Of a DNA stretch of 64,000 nt, positions 47,437 through 55,781 are shown one piece after another. The stretch is from Buchnera aphidicola (Meitanaphis flavogallis). GTDB lineage: Bacteria; Pseudomonadota; Gammaproteobacteria; Enterobacterales; Enterobacteriaceae. Position 1 is the stretch's first letter. Each line of letters starts with the position of its first letter. The DNA lies in NCBI GenBank assembly GCA_039830035.1, contig CP140038.1:1-64000 (forward strand), read 5' to 3'. The notes beneath the pieces are model-generated. The model worked only from the letters and a program-made list of their open reading frames with translations. It had not been told where the DNA came from and did no database searches. The position numbers and the translations under genes were made by a program.

Positions 47437-47510
47437 TGCTGATACCCAGATTTAAACTGGGGACCTCACCCTTACCAAGGGTGTGCTCTATCTAACTGAG
47501 CTATATCAGC
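47437..47510 (-). tRNA. tRNA-Thr (GGU)
   Basis: A 74-base minus-strand cloverleaf starts GCTGATA and ends TATCAGC plus discriminator A. The anticodon loop TTGGTAA between CACCC and GGGTG gives GGU, and the T loop has GTTTAAATC. CCA is not encoded. It is the fourth tRNA of the cluster, equivalent to E. coli thrT. Confidence 0.96.
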
Positions 47511-47521
47511 ATATGGTTTTT

Positions 47522-47593
47522 AGCGAGCAGCGGGAATCGAACCCGCATCATCAACTTGGAAGGCTGAGGTAATATCCATTATACGATGTTCGC
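47522..47593 (-). tRNA. tRNA-Gly (UCC)
   Basis: A 72-base minus-strand cloverleaf runs from GCGAACA to TGCTCGC plus discriminator T, which is U73 as in E. coli glyT. The anticodon loop CTTCCAA gives UCC. The T arm GGGTTCGATTCCC is perfect. CCA is not encoded. Third tRNA of the cluster. Its U34 is a likely MnmE/MnmG substrate (established for this tRNA type). Confidence 0.96.
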
Positions 47594-47615
47594 AAAATTA
47601 GATATTTTTATATTA

Positions 47616-47697
47616 TGGTGGGAGAAGGATTCGAACCTTCGAAGTCTATGACGGCAGATTTACAGTCTGCTCCCTTTAGCCACTCGGGAATCCCACC
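47616..47697 (-). tRNA. tRNA-Tyr (GUA)
   Basis: An 82-base minus-strand tRNA with a long variable arm, starting GGTGGGA and ending with its complement plus discriminator A. The anticodon stem-loop CAGACTGTAAATCTG gives GUA, and the T arm is AAGGTTCGAATCCTT. CCA is not encoded. Second tRNA of the cluster, equivalent to E. coli tyrU. Confidence 0.96.
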
Positions 47698-47726
47698 GAT
47701 ACAAATTATTTAATGGACTATTTCTC

Positions 47727-47799
<73 letters not shown>

Positions 47800-47812
47800 A
47801 TTTACGATTAAC

Positions 47813-47841
47813 ATATTACGTATAGATTTAATTTTATGCAA
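47813..47841 (-). promoter_or_regulatory. Candidate promoter of the Thr-Tyr-Gly-Thr tRNA cluster
   Basis: On the minus strand TTGCAT (47836-47841) and TAATAT (47813-47818) are spaced by 17 bases, and the first tRNA begins 13 bases later. Each hexamer matches four of six consensus positions, so the call depends on position and spacing. Confidence 0.4.
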
Positions 47842-47959
47842 TAAAAATTTGATAATAATTCTATATTATTTTTTGTGCAAATAAATTACATATAAATTTA
47901 TATGTAATTTAAATAATTATTTTAAAAAATACTTGGTTTATGAAATAATATTTTTATCT

Positions 47960-48793
47960 ATGCACTTAAATGTTGAAATTAAATTTTTCATGATGATTTT
48001 TACTTTGAATTCTAATATTAATCATGTTTTACATTTTTTAGTTAAAGATATTATGTGTCATGATTTAATATATGCAAAAAATTTTAAAAAAAAACATAAA
48101 AAGCCCTATATTATAGGCATTTCTGGAAGTGTAGCATCTGGAAAAAGTACTATTTCTCAATGGTTACGTATTATATTACAACAATATTTTATTAAAAAAA
48201 CTGTTTCTGTAATTAATACAGATAGTTTTTTATATCCTAATAAAGTTTTAAATACATTAGGATTAATGACACAAAAAGGATTTCCTATAACGTATAATAT
48301 TGATTTTTTAGTAAGGTTTTTTTTAGATGTAAAATCAGGAATGTCAAATATGATTATTCCTGTGTATTCTCATTTTTTTTATGATATAATCCCGGATTTT
48401 CATAGAGTTGTTTATTCATCAGATATTTTTATTATAGAAGGTTTGCATATTTTATATCCTTTTTTATATAAAAGAAAAGATTTGAGTTATTTATCGAATA
48501 TTTTTAATTTTTCTATTTATATTGATGCAAATGATACTTCATTAATTAGATGGTATCTTAGTCGTTTTTTAAAATTGAGATATATGTCACAGTTTTATTC
48601 TAATTCTTTTTTTAATGATTATTCCAAAATGTCTTATACAGAAGTTATTAATAGTGCTATGGAGATATGGTATAATATTAACTATAAGAACTTAAAAAAA
48701 CATATTTCACCTACAAGAAGATATGCTGATTGTATTATAAAAAAACGGTATAATCACAGTATTGATTTTGTTCAGTTTAAAAATAACAGCTAA
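47960..48793 (+). CDS. coaA: Pantothenate kinase CoaA (short N-terminus)
   Basis: Phosphorylates pantothenate, the first step to coenzyme A. The body is clear: P-loop GISGSVASGKST, TDSFLYPNKVL, YSHFFYDIIPD, FIIEGLHILY, and a C-terminal LKKHISPTRRYADCIIKK pattern. From the ATG at 47960 it has 277 residues against 316 in E. coli. The frame stays open upstream to about 47885 (with a TTG at 47933) but without an ATG, and the E. coli-type N-terminal 30-40 residues are not recognisable. It is oriented opposite to its neighbours, as in E. coli; birA, which lay next to it, is lost. Confidence 0.88.
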   Translation: MHLNVEIKFFMMIFTLNSNINHVLHFLVKDIMCHDLIYAKNFKKKHKKPYIIGISGSVASGKSTISQWLRIILQQYFIKKTVSVINTDSFLYPNKVLNTLGLMTQKGFPITYNIDFLVRFFLDVKSGMSNMIIPVYSHFFYDIIPDFHRVVYSSDIFIIEGLHILYPFLYKRKDLSYLSNIFNFSIYIDANDTSLIRWYLSRFLKLRYMSQFYSNSFFNDYSKMSYTEVINSAMEIWYNINYKNLKKHISPTRRYADCIIKKRYNHSIDFVQFKNNS

Positions 48794-48916
48794 TATTAAT
48801 ACCATTAAATGTTTTTCTAACATAGAACTAAATTTTATAGTTTAAGTATGTGATTATGTTATAATATTCAAAAAATGATTTAAAAATTGACTTTTTCATA
48901 TACGGAATTAATTTTT

Positions 48917-49917
48917 TTAGTAGTTGTTTTTTATGATTTTGACTTCTGGTTCAAGATTAATGTTAAATTTTTTTTTGACTCTTTTTTGTATAATATCAGA
49001 AAGAATTAATACGTCTTGTCCTGTAGCTTGATTTTTGTTAATTAATATTAATGCTTGTTTTTTATATACTTGGGCTCCGCCAATTGAATATTCTTTTAAT
49101 TGACATTTTTCAATCAACCATCTCGCTGAGATTTTTACATTTTCATTATTTTCAGGGTAACAACATAAATTTTTATATTTAGATAATAACTTTTTTGCAT
49201 ACTTTTTATTAATAATGGGATTTTTAAAAAAACTACCAGCATTTCCAATTACTTTTGGATCAGGTAATCTGTTTTTTCTTATTTCTCTGATATAATCAAA
49301 TATTTCATGAGCAGTTGTGGTTTTTTGATTTAAGTTTTTTAAGGATAAATGAAAAGTATTGGGGTTCCATTTTTTTGGTAATTTTATTCCAACAGCTAAA
49401 ACAATATAATTATAATAATTTGCATTTTTAAAAATACTATTACGATATTTAAATATACAGTTTTGAGCTTTTATTTTAATGGTATTTAATAGTTCTAAAG
49501 AAAAGATTTCTACATAATGGCATATATCTTTAAATTCTAGTCCGTATGCTCCTATATTGTTTATTGGAGCTGCTCCTACTGTTCCAGGAATAAATGCTAA
49601 GTTTTCTAATCCATAAATTCCCATTTTAAGCATGTATGTGACTAAATTATGCCAATTTACTCCTCCTTTAACATATATTAACCAGTGTTTTTTTGTTTCT
49701 GTAATTTGAATACCGGTTATTTTATTAATAGCTACTGTTCCATTATAATTTTCAGAAAATAGTGTATTACTACCTTCTCCTAAAAATAAAAAAGATGTTT
49801 TTTTTTACATAAATTCCATTCTTTAACAAGTTTATTTATGCTTTTTATTATAATAATTTTTTTGGCATATACATTGATTTGAAATGTATGAAATTTTTTC
49901 AAAGATTGATTTTTCAT
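48917..49917 (-). pseudogene. murB: UDP-N-acetylenolpyruvoylglucosamine reductase MurB, frame broken at an A9 tract
   Basis: Reduces enolpyruvyl-UDP-GlcNAc to UDP-MurNAc in peptidoglycan synthesis. The span encodes about 333 residues (E. coli 342). The first part from ATG 49917 (MKNQSLKKFHTFQINVYAKKI) runs to WNLCKKK and then stops; the next frame continues TSFLFLGEGSNTLFSENYNG with the FAD-binding GEGSN, then ENLAFIPGTVGAAPINNIGAYG, GNAGSFFKNP and the C-terminal LEPEVKII. The break lies at nine A on the coding strand (T9 at 49798-49806); one extra A restores the frame. Everything else is intact, so it may still be expressed by polymerase slippage. An intact frame from 49633 alone lacks the FAD-binding part. 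Confidence 0.88.
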
Positions 49918-50225
49918 ATGTTATTTTTTATTTTTCATGTGTACTTTTAAATCAAATTTTAGAAAATGTTAACTTTAGATAATAGGTATTTATTGGAAAT
50001 CTATTATGAGATTATAGTTATGTTTAGTATAATTATATAATGTTAAATATAACGGATTATATTTTTCATAAGTTATTTAAAGTATATTATTTATTATGAA
50101 AATACATAAAATTATTTTATATCAAATTAGTATTTTTTCAGATCTTTATTTTTAGTATTTTAATAACATAAATGATATAAAATTTTAATTTTTTTGAATC
50201 ATTTAGTTTCAACAGGAATTATAGT
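49918..50225. other. Gene-free spacer between divergent murB and metF
   Basis: AT-rich 308 bases with the promoters of both genes presumably inside. I see no gene, no RNA and no MetJ-type repeat. The AGGA at 50214-50217 is the metF ribosome-binding site, 8 bases before its ATG. Confidence 0.5.
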
Positions 50226-51119
50226 ATGCATTTATTGAATTCGCGTTATTATGAAGTATTAAATGAGTATGTAGTAAATTTTCATGGTAAAATAAGTGTT
50301 TCTTTTGAATTATTCCCCCCTAAAAATCAAACTGCACAGAAAACTTTGTGGGATACAATTAATCAATTAAAGTTTTTACATCCTGTTTTTTTTACAGTAA
50401 CGTGTGGCGCTTTTTTAGGGGAAAGAAATTACACGTATGATATCGTGAGTGAAGTAAAGAATCAAACTGGAATTGAAACAGTTCCTCATCTTACTTGTGC
50501 TGGATTAACTAAAGAGGAATTAGTAATAATTGCTAAAAAGTATTGGAATAGTGGATTTCATCATATTTTAGCTTTAAGAGGAGATATTAAGAATCATAAA
50601 GATCAATCTAAAATGTATGCTATTGATTTAATAAAATTGTTAAAAAGTATAGCCGACTTTGATATTTCTGTTGCTGCTTATCCAGAAGTACATCCTGAAG
50701 CTTGTAGTGCGCATTTTGATTTAGTTAATTTAAAGAAAAAAATTGATGCTGGTGCTAATCGTGCTATTACTCAATTTTTTTTTAGCGTAGATCACTTTTT
50801 ACGCTTTCGAGATTTATGCGTGAAAAATGGCATTACTGTGGACATTATTCCAGGTATTTTTCCTATTATTAATTTTCAACAGTTATGTAATTTTTCTAAA
50901 ATTAGTAATGTGACAATTCCAAAGTGGATTTATCGTATGTTTGACGGATTAGAAAATAATTTTGCAATAAGTAAAATTATAGGTGCGAGTATCACTATAG
51001 ATATTGTAAAAGTATTGTATAAAGAAGGAGTAAGAAATTTTCATTTTTATACTTTAAACAAGTCAGAAATAGTTATGTCTGTTTGTCATATATTAGGATT
51101 AAAGTATAAGTCTGTATAA
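50226..51119 (+). CDS. metF: 5,10-Methylenetetrahydrofolate reductase
   Basis: FAD enzyme that makes 5-methyltetrahydrofolate, the methyl donor used by MetE. The 297 residues equal the family (E. coli 296). The active-site glutamate is in VSFELFPPKN near residue 29, HLTCAGLT and ALRGDIKNHK follow, then SVAAYPEVHPEA and GANRAITQFFFSVD. The ATG at 50226 has a good AGGA site. With metE it forms a complete methylation branch, although the genes are 19 kb apart. Confidence 0.97.
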   Translation: MHLLNSRYYEVLNEYVVNFHGKISVSFELFPPKNQTAQKTLWDTINQLKFLHPVFFTVTCGAFLGERNYTYDIVSEVKNQTGIETVPHLTCAGLTKEELVIIAKKYWNSGFHHILALRGDIKNHKDQSKMYAIDLIKLLKSIADFDISVAAYPEVHPEACSAHFDLVNLKKKIDAGANRAITQFFFSVDHFLRFRDLCVKNGITVDIIPGIFPIINFQQLCNFSKISNVTIPKWIYRMFDGLENNFAISKIIGASITIDIVKVLYKEGVRNFHFYTLNKSEIVMSVCHILGLKYKSV

Positions 51120-51516
51120 AGGTTTTTATTATAGACAATTTTTATATATGTTGATTTGGTATTTATTAGTTATTTTAGTTCTATTTTTTATAAAATTGTG
51201 TTTGTTTTAAGGTAGTTTATGCTATGCATTTGAAATTTCTAATTTAAGAATATAATTTATTAAAGATGGCATATGTTTCAATTATTTCTTTGCGATAGAT
51301 ATTAGTATAATATAATCATTTTAATGTTTATATGGATAATTAGGATTTGCATAGTATTGGTATATGGTTTATGTGTATTATGTTTGTATTATGATTATCA
51401 TATTTCATGAATGTATTTTATATTTACATTTTTTATAAAACATGATTATATTTGTTGTAAAGTTCGTTTTAATAATTTTAACTTAAATTATAATATTTTA
51501 ATAATTAAGGTTTATA
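51120..51516. other. Gene-free spacer between metF and argG; argE, argC and argB missing
   Basis: In other Buchnera, as I recall, argE, argC and argB lie beside argG-argH. Here 397 bases separate metF from argG, far too short for any of them, and no broken frame resembles them. No ARG-box-like TGAAT-ATTCA pair is seen. AAGG six bases before the argG ATG is its ribosome-binding site. Confidence 0.6.
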
Positions 51517-52734
51517 ATGATTAATAATAAAGTAGTTAGTAAAGTAGTGTTAGCTTATTCAGGTGGATTAGATACATCGGCTATTATTCCTTGGATTAAG
51601 GAAAATTATCATTCAGATGTAATTGCTTTTGTTGCTGATATAGGTCAGTCTATAAATGATTTAGATCACATTGAAGAAAAAGCATTACAGTCTGGAGCGT
51701 TGCAATGTATTATTGTTGATTTAAAAGAAGAATTTGTAAAAAATTATGTTTATCCGGTGTTACAAACTGGAGCATTATATGAAGGAAATTATTTGTTAGG
51801 AACGGCTGTAGCTCGTCCAATTATAGCAAAAGCTCAAGTTGAAATTGCATTAAAGCTAGGAGCTGATAGCGTATGTCATGGAGCTACTGGAAAAGGTAAT
51901 GATCAGGTTCGTTTTGAAACAACATATGCTGCATTAGCGCCTCATTTAAACATTATTGCCCCTTGGAGAGAATGGAGTTTTCGCTCGCGAGAAGAGCTGC
52001 TATTTTATTTGAAAAAAAGGAATATAACAACAACTGCTACTCTTAATAAGATTTATAGTAGAGATGAGAATGTATTGCATACTTCAACAGAAGGTGGAAT
52101 TCTTGAAGATCCATGGAATCGATGTAACAAGGATTGTTGGGCATGGACCGTGGATCCTAAAGATGCACCGGATACATCTGAAATTATTTCTTTAACAATA
52201 AAAAATGGTTGTGTAATAGCTGTAAATGATATTGATTTAACTCCATTTCAGTGTTTAAAAAAATTAAATGAAATAGGATCGAAGCATGGAATTGGTCGTA
52301 TTGATATAATTGAAAATCGATTAATAGGTATGAAGTCAAGGGGATGTTATGAAACTCCAGGAGGTACAATAATATTTTGTGCATTACGTGCTATTGAACA
52401 ATTAGTATTAGATAAAGATAGTTTTAAATGGAGACAAACGCTTGGATTGGAAATGTCATATGTCGTTTATAATGGAAATTGGTTTAGTCCTATTCGTAAA
52501 TCACTTCAAGCGTCAGTAACTGAATTATCTTTAGAATTAAATGGAAAAGTCGTATTAGAATTATATAAAGGAACAGTTATTCCTATTCAGAGATATTCTC
52601 CTAATTCTTTATATTCTAAAGATTTTGCTACATTTGGTATGGATGATGTTTATCATCAATCTGATGCACATGGTTTTATAAAATTGTTTTCTTTATCTTC
52701 CAGAATACGAGCAATAAATAATAGTTCTTGTTAG
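51517..52734 (+). CDS. argG: Argininosuccinate synthase
   Basis: Condenses citrulline and aspartate with ATP hydrolysis to AMP. The 405 residues belong to the shorter common class, not the 447-residue E. coli type. The ATP pyrophosphatase P-loop AYSGGLDTS is at residues 13-21; GATGKGNDQVRFE, PWREW and the conserved DPKDAPDTSEI follow. It is 66 bases upstream of argH, forming an argGH unit. The upstream arginine genes argE, argC and argB are not adjacent, so the source of citrulline cannot be told from this window. Confidence 0.97.
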   Translation: MINNKVVSKVVLAYSGGLDTSAIIPWIKENYHSDVIAFVADIGQSINDLDHIEEKALQSGALQCIIVDLKEEFVKNYVYPVLQTGALYEGNYLLGTAVARPIIAKAQVEIALKLGADSVCHGATGKGNDQVRFETTYAALAPHLNIIAPWREWSFRSREELLFYLKKRNITTTATLNKIYSRDENVLHTSTEGGILEDPWNRCNKDCWAWTVDPKDAPDTSEIISLTIKNGCVIAVNDIDLTPFQCLKKLNEIGSKHGIGRIDIIENRLIGMKSRGCYETPGGTIIFCALRAIEQLVLDKDSFKWRQTLGLEMSYVVYNGNWFSPIRKSLQASVTELSLELNGKVVLELYKGTVIPIQRYSPNSLYSKDFATFGMDDVYHQSDAHGFIKLFSLSSRIRAINNSSC

Positions 52735-52800
52735 TTTATATAAATATCGAAAGTACATTTATAATTTTTAATATAATATTGTTAACGGAGTAAATATAAA

Positions 52801-54180
52801 ATGTTATGGGGAGGTAGATTTGTACATAAATCTAATTCATTTTTTAAGAAGTTTAATTCTTCTTTAAAGATTGACTATAGACTAGTAGAGCAAGATATTT
52901 TTGCTTCTATATTTTGGTCTAGGTCATTGCTAGATGCTAATGTATTAACAGTAGAAGAACAAAATAAAATTGAAACTGCTTTAAATATTTTGTTAAAAAC
53001 TGCTATAAAAGATTCTGATGTACTTTTGAAAAGTGATTTAGAAGATGTTCATAGCTGGGTGGAAAGAGAATTAATTAATATTGTAGGAGAAGTTGGTAAA
53101 AAGCTGCATACTGGTCGTAGCAGAAATGATCAAGTTACTACTGATTTAAGATTATGGTGTAGACATAAAGTTATACTTTTATTGCAACAAATAAAAAAAT
53201 TTCAAATATCTCTCATTAACATTGCTGAAAAAAATCAATATATTATTATGCCAGGATATACGCATTTACAACGAGCTCAACCTATAACTTTTTCTTTTTG
53301 GTGTTTGGCCTATGTAGAAATGTTAAATAGAGATATTGATCGTTTACAAGATGCATGTAAAAGGTTAAATGTTAGTCCGTTAGGATGCGGAGCTTTGTCT
53401 GGGACTTCTTGGAACATTGATCGAGAAAAATTAGCTAAAGAAATGGGATTTTCATCAGCTACTAATAATAGTTTAGATAGTGTTTCAGATAGAGATTATG
53501 TTATAGAGTTAGCATCAGTTGCATCAATTAGTATGATTCATTTATCTCGGTTTGCAGAAGATTTAATTTTTTTTAGTTCTTCTGAATCACGATTTATAAC
53601 ATTATCAGATGCAATAACATCAGGGTCTTCTCTTATGCCTCAAAAGAAAAATCCAGATTCATTAGAACTTATAAGATCTAGATCTGGAAAAGTAATTGGT
53701 TTTTTGGTTAATATTTTAGTAATTTTAAAAGGTTTGCCATTATCATATAATAAAGATATGCAAGAAGATAAAGAAGGTCTATTTAATTCTTTAGATACAT
53801 GGAGTGATTGTTTATTGATGTCTACTTTAGTTTTAGAAAATTTAGAAATTAATAATGCTATTTGTTTACAAGCAGCACAAGAGAATTATACTAATGCAAC
53901 TGAATTAGCTGATTATTTAGTAAAAAAAGGTATGGCATTTCGTGATGCTCATAATATAACTGGTAAAATAGTATTGTTTGCAATAAAAAAAAATATGTCG
54001 ATAGAAAATTTAGATTTACATGTTTTAAAAGAACATTGTCATTATATTGAACGCGACGTATATGAACATTTGACATTAGAGTCAACTTTAAACAAAAAAA
54101 ATGTAAAAGGAGGAGTTTCTTTTAATCAAATTCAAACATTTATTAGTGAGATGAAAAAAAAATTAAATGGTATTGAATAA
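52801..54180 (+). CDS. argH: Argininosuccinate lyase
   Basis: Splits argininosuccinate to arginine and fumarate. The 459 residues are close to E. coli (457). It starts MLWGGRFVHKSNSFFKKFNSS; the lyase motifs HTGRSRNDQV, the catalytic histidine in PGYTHLQRAQP and the fumarase-superfamily signature GSSLMPQKKNPD are all intact. It is transcribed with argG, and two hairpins follow its stop codon. Confidence 0.98.
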   Translation: MLWGGRFVHKSNSFFKKFNSSLKIDYRLVEQDIFASIFWSRSLLDANVLTVEEQNKIETALNILLKTAIKDSDVLLKSDLEDVHSWVERELINIVGEVGKKLHTGRSRNDQVTTDLRLWCRHKVILLLQQIKKFQISLINIAEKNQYIIMPGYTHLQRAQPITFSFWCLAYVEMLNRDIDRLQDACKRLNVSPLGCGALSGTSWNIDREKLAKEMGFSSATNNSLDSVSDRDYVIELASVASISMIHLSRFAEDLIFFSSSESRFITLSDAITSGSSLMPQKKNPDSLELIRSRSGKVIGFLVNILVILKGLPLSYNKDMQEDKEGLFNSLDTWSDCLLMSTLVLENLEINNAICLQAAQENYTNATELADYLVKKGMAFRDAHNITGKIVLFAIKKNMSIENLDLHVLKEHCHYIERDVYEHLTLESTLNKKNVKGGVSFNQIQTFISEMKKKLNGIE

Positions 54181-54727
54181 ATATTTAATATAAGTCATAT
54201 AAATATGACATATTTTATTTAATAATATTATTTTATTAAATAAAAGATATTAAAATGTATGAATGTTTTTGTACAATGAATATGATAGTTTTGCATAGTT
54301 GATATTTTAAATATTAATTGGAACGATAAATTTAAATGATTTCATAATACAATTTCAGATTATATTAAGTGTTTTTTAAAATTAGCTTTTTTAACAAGTT
54401 AAAATAATTTTTATTTTAAGTATACTAAATAACTGTATTGATATAATAAAAAAGGTAATGTCAATTCTTATAGTTATGTTCTTTATTTTACAATGAATAC
54501 AATAATATTGGTATAAATTTAACAACGTAAATGAATTTTAGTGATATATTTAGTTTTTTTTCATTAAAGTTCTTGTATGCTATTTTTAAATTTTCATGAA
54601 ATAATTTTATTAATGTAAGTGTAAATTGTGATGAAGAATATTATATTATACAATATTGCAATTAAATAATGTTATTAAAAGTTGTTGTTTATTTTTTAAA
54701 AACAGTTTAATTTTGTTTGGAGAAAAC
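54181..54727. other. Gene-free spacer between argH and cysE
   Basis: The first 65 bases carry the argH hairpins. The remaining 480 bases are AT-rich with no RNA gene and no long open frame. An in-frame extension of cysE back to 54656 has no family counterpart and no ribosome-binding site. Confidence 0.55.
54194..54245 (+). terminator. Two tandem hairpins downstream of argH
   Basis: The first has arms GTCATAT (54194-54200) and ATATGAC (54203-54209), followed by ATATTTTATTT. The second has perfect 13-base AT-only arms at 54213-54225 and 54233-54245 around a 7-base loop. Together they probably end the argGH transcript. Confidence 0.55.
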
Positions 54728-55459
54728 ATGTTTTCTGAAGAAATCCAGTTGATATGGAATCAAATTTTATCTGAAACACAAATATTAATGGATCAAGAAT
54801 TAGAATTAGTGGGTTTTTATCATTCTTATATATTAAATCATAAAAATTTTGATTCAGCATTAAGCTATATTTTGTCTAATAAATTAGGAAATGAAATTGT
54901 TTCTGTTCTTTCAATACGAGATATTATAAATAAAATATATTGTTTTAATCAAAATATTGTTTTTGCAGCAGTAAAAGATATACAAGCAGCGTATAATAAA
55001 CATGTGGATACAGAATGTTATTCTATTCCATTTTTATATTTTAAAGGATTTCATGCATTACAAGCACATCGTATAAGTCATTATCTTTGGAACAATGATC
55101 GGCACGAATTAGCTATATATTTTCAAAATCGTATTTCAGTGATGTTTTCAGTTGATATTCACCCTGCTACTCAAATGGGAAACGGTATCGTATTAGATCA
55201 TGCTACTGGAATTGTAATAGGAACGGCAGATATTGCACAAGATAATGTGGTTACCGTTCATCAGCCTGTTTTATTAGATAACATTAGAAGTGTATACACC
55301 AAACGTTATCCAATTATTAATGATGATGTTGTAATAGGTGTAGGAGCAAAAATATTAGGTCCTATTGAAATAGGACCACGAGTAAATATTAGTGCAAATT
55401 CTGTTGTGTTGACGTCTATAACATCTAATAATATTGTTATCAAAGTATCTGATAAATAG
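54728..55459 (+). CDS. cysE: Serine acetyltransferase CysE, degenerate active site and short C-terminus
   Basis: Makes O-acetylserine for cysteine synthesis. From ATG 54728, preceded by GGAGA, it has 243 residues against 273 in E. coli. The N-terminal helical domain (SEEIQLIWNQILSE, SALSYILSNKLGNEIV, PFLYFKGFHALQAHRISHYLW) and hexapeptide beta-helix are clear, and His158 in LDHATGIV is kept. The serine-binding loop GGTGKSGGDRHPKI of E. coli reads LDNIRSVYTKRYPII here, with Tyr194 in place of His193, and the C-terminal GVPARIVG segment and tail are missing. The protein may be inactive or changed. An upstream start at 54656 adds unmatched residues. Confidence 0.88.
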   Translation: MFSEEIQLIWNQILSETQILMDQELELVGFYHSYILNHKNFDSALSYILSNKLGNEIVSVLSIRDIINKIYCFNQNIVFAAVKDIQAAYNKHVDTECYSIPFLYFKGFHALQAHRISHYLWNNDRHELAIYFQNRISVMFSVDIHPATQMGNGIVLDHATGIVIGTADIAQDNVVTVHQPVLLDNIRSVYTKRYPIINDDVVIGVGAKILGPIEIGPRVNISANSVVLTSITSNNIVIKVSDK

Positions 55460-55781
55460 CAAGTTACTGTTAGTGATAATATGAAGTAAAACTAAATATT
55501 TCATATAGTGACACAAAAATTTTAAACTGTATATGGTTTTTTATTATTAAATAATTAACAGTATAACGTTTTAATAAAAATTTTACTAAATTAAATGTTA
55601 GTTTTTAACTGATTTTTTAATATGCAATTTATATATAAATGTAATTTTTTGGTATATTGTTACTTGTTTTTTATCATGACATAATAATTTTTAAATTTAA
55701 AAAAAATGTATGTTTATTTAGATTAATCATAGTTTCCTTTTTAATAGGAAGCTTGTAATATTTCTGCGATAGATTTAAATT
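55460..55781. other. Gene-free spacer between convergent cysE and rpoD
   Basis: AT-rich 322 bases. A weak 7-bp stem (55732-55738 with 55746-55752, one G-T pair) near the rpoD end could be its terminator but has no T-run in that direction. secB, which as I recall lies in this region in other Buchnera, is not present. Nothing else is visible. Confidence 0.5.

Noticed and set aside
49633..49917. Reading murB as a short gene starting at 49633
   Set aside because: The missing N-terminal part, including the FAD-binding GEGSN, is encoded directly upstream in other frames, so the gene is longer and frameshifted.
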